A stretch of DNA of 12,891 bases from Rhodospirillales bacterium (GTDB lineage: Bacteria; Pseudomonadota; Alphaproteobacteria; Acetobacterales; Acetobacteraceae): the NCBI GenBank assembly GCA_015654825.1, contig JAATGE010000034.1, positions 1 through 12,891 of the forward strand, in the 5' to 3' direction. This document shows positions 1 to 6,302 of the stretch, piece by piece. The translations under genes were made by a program, and so were the position numbers. Numbering within the stretch: position 1 is the first letter of the stretch; the number at the start of each line of letters is the position of its first letter. The notes under the pieces were generated by a model. It did no database searches. It was not told the origin of the DNA and saw nothing but the letters and a program-made list of their open reading frames with translations.

Positions 1-38
1 CAGCGCCCGCCAAGCCGGCGGCCGCGAAGAAGAAGTAA
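1..38 (+). CDS. rplY: C-terminal end of probable 50S ribosomal protein L25 (partial)
   Basis: Only the last 11 codons and the TAA stop (36-38) are inside the window; the reading frame starts at base 3. The tail reads APAKPAAAKKK, an alanine/proline/lysine-rich end typical of the long Ctc-type form of ribosomal protein L25, which binds 5S rRNA. The pth start lies 3 bases after the stop, and rplY-pth is a very common bacterial gene pair. The identity therefore rests on synteny and tail composition, not on a visible domain. Another basic, Ala/Lys-tailed protein is possible. Confidence 0.5.
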   Translation, partial: APAKPAAAKKK

Positions 39-41
39 GCC

Positions 42-623
42 GTGCGGCTGTGGGTCGGGCTGGGCAATCCGGAGCCCGGCATGGCCCGCAACCGGCATAA
101 TGTCGGTTTCATGGCGATCGACCGTATTGCGCACGACCACGGGTTCGGCCCGTGGCGGCAGCGTTTTCGCGGCGTGGTGGCGGAAGGCCAGCTTGGCGGC
201 GAGCGCATCATTGCGCTGAAGCCACTGACCTACATGAACAATTCAGGCGAAAGCGTGCAGCCCGCGGCCGCGTTCTACAAATTGCCGACGGACGCGATCA
301 CGGTGTTCTATGACGAGCTCGACCTGGCGCCGGGGAGGGTGCGGGTGAAGCGCGCCGGCGGTGCCGCGGGCCATAACGGCCTGCGCAGCATGGATAAGAT
401 GCTCGGCACACAGGATTATTGGCGCGTGCGCATCGGCATCGGCCATCCGGGCGACAAGGCACGCGTGCTGGGTCACGTCCTGGGAAACATGTCCGCCGAG
501 GATCAGGAATGGCTGGTCCCGGTGCTGGACGCGCTGTCTGCGTCGGCGCCGCTGCTGGCGGCGGATCAGCCGGAGCCGTTCATGACCAAGGTGGCGCTGC
601 TGGTGGCGCAGGCTAGGGCGTAG
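42..623 (+). CDS. pth: Peptidyl-tRNA hydrolase
   Basis: This is a cytosolic esterase that releases peptides from peptidyl-tRNAs dropped by stalled ribosomes and so recycles tRNA. The 193-residue length is normal for bacterial Pth. The family signatures are visible: GLGNPEPG at residues 6-13 with Asn9, the catalytic His19 in RNRHNVGF, the YMNNSG segment around Asn67-Asn68, Asp91 in YDELDL, and GHNGLRS at 110-116 with Asn112. The GTG start at 42 is chosen because it gives the canonical beginning directly before GLGNP and lies 3 bases after the upstream stop, which suggests translational coupling. In many bacteria ychF follows pth. Here the gene is followed at once by a double-hairpin repeat and a convergent glutamine synthetase family gene. 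The function is near certain. Confidence 0.97.
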   Translation: MRLWVGLGNPEPGMARNRHNVGFMAIDRIAHDHGFGPWRQRFRGVVAEGQLGGERIIALKPLTYMNNSGESVQPAAAFYKLPTDAITVFYDELDLAPGRVRVKRAGGAAGHNGLRSMDKMLGTQDYWRVRIGIGHPGDKARVLGHVLGNMSAEDQEWLVPVLDALSASAPLLAADQPEPFMTKVALLVAQARA

Positions 624-683
624 AAAGGGAAGGCTAGGGGCTTTGCCCCTAGGACCCCACCGGGGCCGTAGGCCCGAGACCCC
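624..683 (+). repeat. Double-hairpin intergenic repeat, arm A
   Basis: This arm begins right after the pth stop. Hairpin 1 is a perfect 8-bp stem with a TTT loop at 634-652 (CTAGGGGC / GCCCCTAG). Hairpin 2 is a 5-bp GGGCC/GGCCC stem with a GTA loop at 663-675, followed by GAGACCCC. The arm closely matches the reverse complement of the arm at 10750-10806, and the loops of both hairpins are conserved between the two. It may act as a factor-independent terminator or an mRNA 3'-end stabiliser for pth, but no T-tract follows the stem. Confidence 0.85.
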
Positions 684-764
684 AATTTCATATGTTCCGA
701 GACGGGCATTGACGCCGAGCCAATTTGTGTCGTCCAGGGACCGCATGTAGTGCAGGAGATTCCC

Positions 765-778
765 GCCGCGCAGCGCTA
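765..778 (-). repeat. 14-bp spacer motif shared by both paired-arm elements (copy 1)
   Basis: Read on the minus strand this is TAGCGCTGCGCGGC. The same 14 bases occur at 6160-6173, inside the spacer of the other inverted pair of arms. In both places the motif lies a little over 30 bases beyond hairpin 1 of the arm that precedes it (32 here, 33 there, counted from stem end to motif). The rest of the 684-785 spacer shows no similarity that I can see to the other spacer. Confidence 0.6.
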
Positions 779-785
779 ACGACAG

Positions 786-831
786 CGGCGGCACGCCGTC
801 TTGGGTCCAGGGGGCAGAGCCCCCGGCCTTA
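786..831 (-). repeat. Double-hairpin intergenic repeat, arm A' (diverged)
   Basis: This arm reads leftward from the stop of the glutamine synthetase family gene, and the TAA stop (829-831) is itself part of the TAAGGCC lead-in. Hairpin 1 is GGGGGC-AGA-GCCCCC at 810-824. The second hairpin, at 786-798, is CGGCG-GCA-CGCCG. It keeps a 5-bp stem and 3-base loop but uses a sequence unlike the other arms. With arm A it forms an inverted pair around a roughly 100-base spacer at the pth/GS convergent junction. Confidence 0.75.
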
Positions 832-2130
832 CAGGTAAAAACCGTACTCCGCAGGCGCGATGTGATCGAGCAATGCGGCGGTTTCCGCGCGTTTGAGCTC
901 GGCGAACAGGGTGGGAAAGCGGGACGGCAGGTAGGCGGCGAGCGCCGTGCCGCGATCCAGCGCGTCGAGGGCGGCGAATATGTTCGTCGGCACGCCGCCA
1001 GGCCCGTTCGGCGTCGGGGCCAGGCGTTGCGTAATGCCGTGGTGCGCGGCGGCCAGGATGGCGGCCATGACGAGGTGCGGGCTGGCATCCGCGCAGGCGA
1101 CACGGTGCTCGATGCGGCGGCTGGCGGCGGCGCCCGGGGGGACGCGGAAGGCGACGCCGCGGCTGTTCTCGCCCCAGTTGCCGGTGGTGGAGACGAACGC
1201 GCCCGGCTGGTAGCGGCGGTAGGCGGAAAAACTTGGCGCGAAGATCGCCATGCTCTCCGCGTGCAGGGCCTGCATGCCGGCGACCGCGTGTTCCAGCAGC
1301 GCCTGGCCGCCCTCGGCGCCGAACCGGTTACGGCCGTTCCGGTCCACCAGGCTGACATGGATGTGGAGGCCGTTGCCGGATTTTTGGGCGTAGGGCTTGG
1401 CCATGAAGCTGGCCCGCAGTCCCATGGAGGCCGCCACGCCGTGGGTGGCACGGCGCAGCAGCGCGGCTTCGTCGGCGGCGCGCAGCGGATCCGGCCCGTG
1501 GCATAAATTGACCTCGAACTGGCCCGGTCCGTATTCGCTGACCAGCGTGCCGGCCGGGATGCCCTGCGCGGCGAGGGCTGCGTGCAGCGTGTGCAGGAAG
1601 GTGGCGTGGGCCTGCAGGGTTTGCAGGCACAAATGCCCGGCGGAGGCGGCCGGCCCGGAGCCCGGGGTTTGCGGCGGCCGCGGCGCACCGTTTGCATCGA
1701 CGTCGACGAGATAGAATTCCAGTTCGCAGGCGACCACCGGATGCAGCCCGTCAGCGTGACAGCGCGCAATGATACCAGCCAGGATTTCGCGGGGATCGAA
1801 CCACAGGGGCTGGCCGTCGGCGCGCATCGTAAGCAGCGCCTGGGCGAGGCCTTCGCCGGCCCACGGCACCGGTGCGACGAAGCCCGCGACCGGCGCGCCG
1901 ATCGCGTCCGGATCGCCGTCCGCCTTGCCGACGCCGAGCGGGCCCTGGCTGTTGCCCTGGGCGTCCAGCACCAGCGCGCTGGCGGAAAACGCCACGCTGC
2001 CGCCGGCGGCGGAAAAATCGGGTGCGGGCAGGCGCTTGCCACGCGCGATGCCGTTCACGTCGATGACGAAGGCATCGACGAACCTGGTGCCGGCCGGGAG
2101 TTGGAGCCAGGCCGCCGGTTTATCTTCCAT
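829..2130 (-). CDS. Glutamine synthetase family protein, gamma-glutamylpolyamine synthetase (PuuA)-like
   Basis: This is an ATP-dependent ligase of the glutamine synthetase superfamily, probably joining glutamate to an amine other than ammonia. Its 433 residues show the fold's markers in order. The metal-binding CELEFYLVD segment (Glu136, Glu138) comes first, followed by SEYGPGQFEVNL with Glu199 and Glu206. Next are GNGLHIHVSL with His256/His258, YRRYQPGAF at 304-312, GNWGENSRGVAFRVP at 317-331, and RIEHRVACADASPHL at 339-353. The RIEHR..AxADA segment resembles PuuA and related catabolic enzymes more than housekeeping GlnA, and there is no adenylylation-loop tail. The ATG at 2130 is supported by a GGAGG (2140-2144 read on the minus strand) 9 bases upstream. 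It is divergent from the TonB-dependent receptor gene. The superfamily is certain; the amine substrate is unknown. Confidence 0.9.
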   Translation of the reverse strand: MEDKPAAWLQLPAGTRFVDAFVIDVNGIARGKRLPAPDFSAAGGSVAFSASALVLDAQGNSQGPLGVGKADGDPDAIGAPVAGFVAPVPWAGEGLAQALLTMRADGQPLWFDPREILAGIIARCHADGLHPVVACELEFYLVDVDANGAPRPPQTPGSGPAASAGHLCLQTLQAHATFLHTLHAALAAQGIPAGTLVSEYGPGQFEVNLCHGPDPLRAADEAALLRRATHGVAASMGLRASFMAKPYAQKSGNGLHIHVSLVDRNGRNRFGAEGGQALLEHAVAGMQALHAESMAIFAPSFSAYRRYQPGAFVSTTGNWGENSRGVAFRVPPGAAASRRIEHRVACADASPHLVMAAILAAAHHGITQRLAPTPNGPGGVPTNIFAALDALDRGTALAAYLPSRFPTLFAELKRAETAALLDHIAPAEYGFYL

Positions 2131-2223
2131 CGCGTGCCGCCTCCGCGCGCCGCATGGGCGGCGCTGCCGGTAGCGGCCTTAGCAAACCCCGAGACGCATG
2201 GCGTGAGGTTTGTTGGCAACGCC

Positions 2224-2243
2224 CCGGCGCGCCGATGCGCCGG
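2224..2243. promoter_or_regulatory. 7-bp inverted repeat between divergent genes
   Basis: CCGGCGC at 2224-2230 pairs perfectly with GCGCCGG at 2237-2243 across a 6-base loop, in the 214-base gap between the GS-family gene and the receptor gene. It could be an operator or a leader hairpin. In DNA this GC-rich a 7-bp stem can also arise by chance. A weaker 6-bp pair, CAAACC at 2183-2188 and GGTTTG at 2207-2212, lies just to its left. Confidence 0.3.
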
Positions 2244-2268
2244 AGCGGGCCAAGCGGGACCATTGCGC

Positions 2269-2299
2269 TTGCATGGCCACGCGGATTTTGAATTATGAT
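2269..2299 (+). promoter_or_regulatory. Candidate promoter for the TonB-dependent receptor
   Basis: TATGAT at 2294-2299 matches five of six bases of the sigma-70 -10 consensus and lies in the only AT-rich patch of this gap. A weak -35 candidate, TTGCAT at 2269-2274, lies 19 bases upstream, which is longer than ideal. Transcription would start near 2306, about 40 bases before the ATG at 2345. Confidence 0.35.
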
Positions 2300-2301
2300 C
2301 A

Positions 2302-2314
2302 CAAGTTGAACTTG
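2302..2314. promoter_or_regulatory. Perfect 6+1+6 palindrome, candidate operator
   Basis: CAAGTTGAACTTG is a perfect inverted repeat with a one-base centre. It begins 3 bases after the candidate -10 box and overlaps the predicted transcription start of the receptor gene. A repressor bound here would block transcription. It is AT-rich relative to its surroundings, which makes a chance match less likely. No regulator gene is in the window, and I do not recognise the site as a named operator. Confidence 0.4.
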
Positions 2315-2344
2315 CCGATAACTAAAGAACCCGGGGCCCCAAAC

Positions 2345-4840
2345 ATGCGCAAGCATCTTCGTCTCTCCCTCGCCGGTCTGCTGGCCGGCGGCGCCTCGCT
2401 GCTTGCGATTGCCCAGGCGAGCGCACAGACCGCCGGGACCGTGACCGCCGGTGCGCCGGCGCCGGCGGCCGCGCCGCATGTGGAAGAGGTGACGGTTACC
2501 GCGCAAAAACGCAGCGAGAATGTGCGCAAGGTGCCGGTCAGCATCACGGTGCTGAGCGGGGCCAAGATCAAGGCGGACCACATCCAGAATTTTGCCGATC
2601 TGACGCGGGCGGTGCCGAACCTGTCGTTCTCCAGCCAGGCCGGCGAGGGGCTTTCGACGCTCGAGATACGCGGTATCGCCAGCCAGGCGGGCACCGCCAC
2701 GGTGGCGCTGTATCTCGACGACGTGTCGCTGACCACGCGTAACATCTACACCCAGGGCACCGCCGAGCCGCGCTTCCTGGACATTTCGCGGGTGGAAGTG
2801 CTGCGCGGGCCGCAGGGCACGCTGTACGGCGCGAGCGCGCTCGGCGGCACGGTGAGATATCTCAGCAACCAGCCCGATCCGACGCAATTCGGCGGCAGCA
2901 TATTCTCCGAACTGTCGGGGACGTATCATGGCGGCGGGCCGAACTGGGACGAGCAGGGCGTGCTGAACGTTCCGCTGATGGACGGGCGCGCGGCGTTGCG
3001 CGTTGCCGGCGAGACCGGCGGCGACGCCGGCTACATCAGCAACATCAATCCCGCGACCGGCGGCACGATCAAGAGCGGCATCAACTCGAACGGCTTCAAT
3101 GTGGCGCGGGTGAGCGCCCTGCTGCAGCCGAACGACTGGCTGACCATTACGCCGTCGGTGTTCTACCAGAACATTGTCTCGCGCGATTCGGATGCGCAGT
3201 ACCTGGCGTTGCCCAACTTCCAGACGCCGAAGACGGTGGCGGAGCCGGGCCAGGACAAGATGCTCATGCCGAGCATCACGGCGAACGCGGATCTGGGCTT
3301 CGCCAACCTGATTTCGGTGACCAGTTCGTATTCTCGATCGTTCCGGCGCACGCTGGACAGCACGATCTATGACAATTTGTCGCTGTATGTCTGCGATCCG
3401 CTGAACCAGGCGCTGACCTGCGCGGACGATGACGGCAACGACGTTTTCAACGCGCCGCCGGGGCTCTACCAGGCGCTGTTCAATCTGCCGAGCTACACCC
3501 GCTTCAACAACCAGGTGCGGCAGTTCCAGCAGGAGGTGAGGCTGGTTTCCAAGCCGTATGAGCCGGGCGGGCTACCGTTCACCTGGCTGGTCGGCGTTTA
3601 TGTTTCGAGCGAATATTCCAAGGCGACCGACAACGAAACCGTGCAGGGCGCGAACGCCGCCTTCTCCCGGTTCAACGCCGATCCGTCGGACCCCACGATC
3701 ATTTCCGGCGGCGCGCCGGGCTTCATCGTCAACGACAAGGTGTATAGCGGCTTTCAATCGTACAATACGTCGCAATACGCCGTGTTCGGCGAGGCGACGT
3801 ATTATCCGGCGCCGAATATCCGGGTTACGTTCGGCGGCCGCTACCTGTATGCGCGCGACGGCGAGGATTCCGACAACGAGTATTTCTACAGCTATGGGCT
3901 GACCGGTCCGACTTCGAGCGTCGGGCATTTCTATGCATTTACGCCGAAATTCGCGTTCGGCTGGGATGTCGATCCGACCAACACGATCTATGCCAACATC
4001 TCGAAAGGCTTCAGGCTGGGCAGCGAGAACCGCGCGCTTGCCTATATCCCCGACCAGGCGCAGGCGTTCGGCACGCCGTCCTACGACCTCAACCAGTTGG
4101 GCATCCACAGTTCGCCGACGCAATACGGGCCGGACAAGCTGTGGAACTTTGAAATCGGCGACAAGGGCCGCTTCTTTGGCGGCCGCATCGTTGCCTCCGG
4201 CGATCTGTTCTACATTTTGTGGAACGATATCCAGCAGAACATTCCGTTGACCTCGAGCGGCGACTCGTTCGAAACCAATGCGGGCAACGCGAAAAGCTAC
4301 GGTGCCGAATTCGAACTGCGCGGCCGCGTCACCGAGTCGCTGACGGCGGGGCTTTCCGGCAGCTACACCCATGCGACACTCGACGACGGCGTCCATGTCG
4401 GCAGCACGATCCTGGAAGGCACCGCACCCGGCGAGATCGTTCCCGGCGTGCCGCGGTTCAACCTGGATTTCGACGCGCGGCAGGAATTCGTCGTCGCCGA
4501 CGAGGTCAACGGCTTCTTCACCGTCGACATTCCCTGGGTGGGGCAGAGCCACGGCCAGCCGATCGCCGGCAACGCCGACTATAAGCGGCCTTCCTACATT
4601 ACCCTGGATGCCGCCGTCGGGCTGGATTACGGGCGCTGGGAATTCACTGTGTTCGGCAAGAACCTCACCAACAACAACAAGATTATCCAGGAGCCGGATA
4701 TTCAGGGTTCCGGCGTGGATATTCCGGGCCAGGCGGGACCGCTGTACGGCTTTAATTACCGCGGCGTGGTGCAGCCGAATACGCAGGGATTTACGCTGCG
4801 TCCGCTGACTATCGGCATGAATGCGTCGTTGAAGTTCTGA
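2345..4840 (+). CDS. TonB-dependent outer-membrane receptor
   Basis: This is an outer-membrane beta-barrel transporter that takes up a scarce or bulky ligand using energy from TonB-ExbBD. The ATG at 2345 is chosen over upstream in-frame starts because it opens a clean signal peptide (basic MRKHLR, hydrophobic LAGLLAGGASLLAIA, cleavage near AQASAQ, residues 1-28). The mature 831-residue precursor carries a TonB-box-like EEVTVTA at 47-53, then a plug domain. Plug features include QKRSENVRKVPVSITVLSG (54-72), LEIRGI (106-111), and the characteristic VEVLRGPQGTLYGASALGGTVRYL around 150-173. A long barrel follows, ending in a terminal phenylalanine (SLKF), as outer-membrane insertion signals usually do. 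The style is that of the sphingomonad/Caulobacter-type receptors often found beside catabolic genes. The old-yellow-enzyme gene starts 29 bases downstream and is probably co-transcribed. The ligand cannot be told. Confidence 0.93.
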   Translation: MRKHLRLSLAGLLAGGASLLAIAQASAQTAGTVTAGAPAPAAAPHVEEVTVTAQKRSENVRKVPVSITVLSGAKIKADHIQNFADLTRAVPNLSFSSQAGEGLSTLEIRGIASQAGTATVALYLDDVSLTTRNIYTQGTAEPRFLDISRVEVLRGPQGTLYGASALGGTVRYLSNQPDPTQFGGSIFSELSGTYHGGGPNWDEQGVLNVPLMDGRAALRVAGETGGDAGYISNINPATGGTIKSGINSNGFNVARVSALLQPNDWLTITPSVFYQNIVSRDSDAQYLALPNFQTPKTVAEPGQDKMLMPSITANADLGFANLISVTSSYSRSFRRTLDSTIYDNLSLYVCDPLNQALTCADDDGNDVFNAPPGLYQALFNLPSYTRFNNQVRQFQQEVRLVSKPYEPGGLPFTWLVGVYVSSEYSKATDNETVQGANAAFSRFNADPSDPTIISGGAPGFIVNDKVYSGFQSYNTSQYAVFGEATYYPAPNIRVTFGGRYLYARDGEDSDNEYFYSYGLTGPTSSVGHFYAFTPKFAFGWDVDPTNTIYANISKGFRLGSENRALAYIPDQAQAFGTPSYDLNQLGIHSSPTQYGPDKLWNFEIGDKGRFFGGRIVASGDLFYILWNDIQQNIPLTSSGDSFETNAGNAKSYGAEFELRGRVTESLTAGLSGSYTHATLDDGVHVGSTILEGTAPGEIVPGVPRFNLDFDARQEFVVADEVNGFFTVDIPWVGQSHGQPIAGNADYKRPSYITLDAAVGLDYGRWEFTVFGKNLTNNNKIIQEPDIQGSGVDIPGQAGPLYGFNYRGVVQPNTQGFTLRPLTIGMNASLKF

Positions 4841-4869
4841 GGCGCGGGGCGGTCGGACGCGGGCTTTCC

Positions 4870-6099
4870 ATGCAAGGCGCGGTCTCGCCGTTCGATGCGG
4901 TGCGGATCGGGCCGATCACGATCCGCAACCGGTTCATCAAGGCGGCCGCGAACGAGGCAATGACCGTGGATGGGGCGCCGTCCAGGGCGCTGGTGGAACA
5001 CCACCGCGCGCTGGCCGCCGGCGGCGTGGGCATGACCACCGCGGCCTATTTCGCCGTCGCACCGGAAGGGCGCTCGCTCGCGAACCAGATCTGGCTGCGG
5101 CCCTCGATCCTGGCGGATCTGCGGGCGCTCACCGATGCGGTCCACGCCGAAGGTGCCGCGATCGCCGCGCAACTCACCCATGGCGGCAGTTTTGTCACCG
5201 GGTTGCGGCTGGGGCATCGCGCCATCAGCGCGTCGGGCGGCGTCAACAAGGCAGGCCTGCTCGCCGGCAATTACTTCCAGCGGGCGATGAACGATGCCGA
5301 TATGGCACGCGTCGCGGCGCAGTTCACCGCGGGCGCGCTGCTGTGCCGGGAGGCGGGCTTCGATGGCGTCGAAGTGCACATGGGGCATGGCTACCTGCTG
5401 AACCAGTTCATTTCGCCACTGTCGAACAAGCGGCGCGATGCATTTGGCGGCGATGCCGAGGCGCGGATGCGCTTTCCGCTCATGGTCTTCGCCCGCGTCA
5501 AGGAGAGCGTGGGCGGCCACATGGCGGTGACGGCCAAGATCAATGTGGCGGATGGCGTTGCGGGCGGCGCCACGGCGGAGGACGCGGCGGTGACCGCGCG
5601 CATGCTGGAGCAGGCCGGCGCGGACCTGCTGGTGCTATCGTCCGGACGCAACATGGAGTCCGTCTGGTACATGTTCGGCAGCCCGATGAATATGCCGGCG
5701 ATGCGGGCGGCGCTGGGCAACAGCGCACTGCAACGGCTTTTCCTGAGGCTGGCGTCGCTGGGAGTGCCGAAGGATTTGCGCTTCCAGGACATGTATCGGC
5801 TGAATGAATCGCGCCGCATCAGGGCCGCGGTGAAAATGAAGCTCGCCTATCTGGGCGGCGCCGTGGCGCTGGAGAACGTGGAGGCGCTGCTGGCGGAAGG
5901 TTTCGATTGCGTGGCAATGGCGCGCGCGCTGCTGCATGATCCGGGCCTGGTGGCGAAATTCCGCAGCGGCGCAGTGACGCGCTCCGGGTGTACGCACTGC
6001 AATGCGTGCGTGTTCAGTATTTATGGTGCGGACGGGACGAGTTGCGTTGAGAATCCGCCGAACGATCCGGGGCTAAATCGAGTGAGGGCGGCAGGGTAA
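4870..6099 (+). CDS. NADH:flavin oxidoreductase / old yellow enzyme family, with C-terminal cysteine cluster
   Basis: This is an FMN-dependent TIM-barrel reductase, probably of an activated C=C bond, in the cytosol. Markers: IGPITIRNRFIKAA near the start (13-26), QLTHGG at 101-106, and EVHMGHGYLLNQFISPLSNKR at 168-188 with the substrate-binding pair His170/His173. A barrel-closing DCVAMARALLHDP follows at 346-358. Near the C terminus are Cys374, Cys377, Cys380 and Cys392 (C-x2-C-x2-C-x11-C), close to the C-x2-C-x3-C-x11-C iron-sulphur motif of 2,4-dienoyl-CoA reductase. At 409 residues the protein lacks the FAD/NAD(P)H domain of that enzyme, so electrons would have to come from a partner or directly from a nicotinamide. 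The gene lies 29 bases after the receptor gene, with no good Shine-Dalgarno, so it is probably read from the same transcript. Confidence 0.9.
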   Translation: MQGAVSPFDAVRIGPITIRNRFIKAAANEAMTVDGAPSRALVEHHRALAAGGVGMTTAAYFAVAPEGRSLANQIWLRPSILADLRALTDAVHAEGAAIAAQLTHGGSFVTGLRLGHRAISASGGVNKAGLLAGNYFQRAMNDADMARVAAQFTAGALLCREAGFDGVEVHMGHGYLLNQFISPLSNKRRDAFGGDAEARMRFPLMVFARVKESVGGHMAVTAKINVADGVAGGATAEDAAVTARMLEQAGADLLVLSSGRNMESVWYMFGSPMNMPAMRAALGNSALQRLFLRLASLGVPKDLRFQDMYRLNESRRIRAAVKMKLAYLGGAVALENVEALLAEGFDCVAMARALLHDPGLVAKFRSGAVTRSGCTHCNACVFSIYGADGTSCVENPPNDPGLNRVRAAG

Positions 6100-6102
6100 G
6101 GC

Positions 6103-6156
6103 AAGGAAGGCCAGGGCTCTGCCCTGGACCCGCTGGGGCCTGAGGCCCCAGACCCC
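6103..6156 (+). repeat. Double-hairpin intergenic repeat, arm B
   Basis: The arm starts 4 bases after the TAA of the first old-yellow-enzyme gene. Hairpin 1 is CCAGGGC-TCT-GCCCTGG at 6111-6127. Hairpin 2 is CTGGGGCC-TGA-GGCCCCAG at 6133-6151. Bases 6103-6140 are a perfect inverted copy of 6256-6293, and 6144-6156 of 6239-6251. Only the hairpin-2 loop differs. Confidence 0.93.
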
Positions 6157-6159
6157 CGA

Positions 6160-6173
6160 TAGCGCTGCGCGGC
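6160..6173 (+). repeat. 14-bp spacer motif shared by both paired-arm elements (copy 2)
   Basis: TAGCGCTGCGCGGC, identical to the minus strand at 765-778. It sits just after arm B in the spacer between arms B and C. The rest of the spacer (6174-6238) holds a small hairpin GGCTTC-CCGGC-GAAGCC at 6182-6198. It also holds AAGCCAT (6194-6200), which can pair instead with ATGGCTT (6212-6218). Confidence 0.6.
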
Positions 6174-6238
6174 TTTTCATCGGCTTCCCGGCGAAGCCAT
6201 TACGTGGACTTATGGCTTAGCCGTTCCCCCCAATGAAT

Positions 6239-6293
6239 GGGGTCTGGGGCCTACTGGCCCCAGCGGGTCCAGGGCAGAGCCCTGGCCTTCCTT
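6239..6293 (-). repeat. Double-hairpin intergenic repeat, arm C
   Basis: This is the mirror image of arm B and reads leftward from the stop of the second old-yellow-enzyme gene (stop at 6303-6305). Hairpin 1 is at 6269-6285 (7-bp stem, AGA loop on the plus strand). Hairpin 2 is at 6244-6263 (8-bp stem, TACT loop). Arms B and C together can form one long cruciform or RNA stem of about 54 base pairs at this convergent junction and may end transcription from both sides. Confidence 0.93.
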
Positions 6294-6302
6294 AGACTTC
6301 CC

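Noticed and set aside
624..683. CRISPR-like or tRNA-like interpretation of the GC-rich hairpins
   Set aside because: The copies are not regularly spaced, lie in both orientations in different intergenic gaps, and do not fold as a cloverleaf. They fit an extragenic palindromic repeat family better.
684..800. About 35 codons open on the minus strand in the arm A/A' spacer, with a protein-like look
   Set aside because: There is no start signal or ribosome site, and it is bounded by repeat arms on both sides. I could not tie it to any family. It may be a gene remnant, but the evidence is too thin to annotate.
243..2042. Very long open frame on the minus strand across the pth/GS junction
   Set aside because: It is antisense to pth and out of frame with the well-supported glutamine synthetase family gene. 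Its translation is Arg/Pro/Ser-rich and without any domain, typical of shadow frames in GC-rich DNA.
2345..6099. Siderophore uptake as the role of the receptor
   Set aside because: No Fur-box-like site, siderophore synthesis gene or ABC importer is present in the window. The neighbours are metabolic flavoenzymes, so iron uptake is not supported over other ligands.
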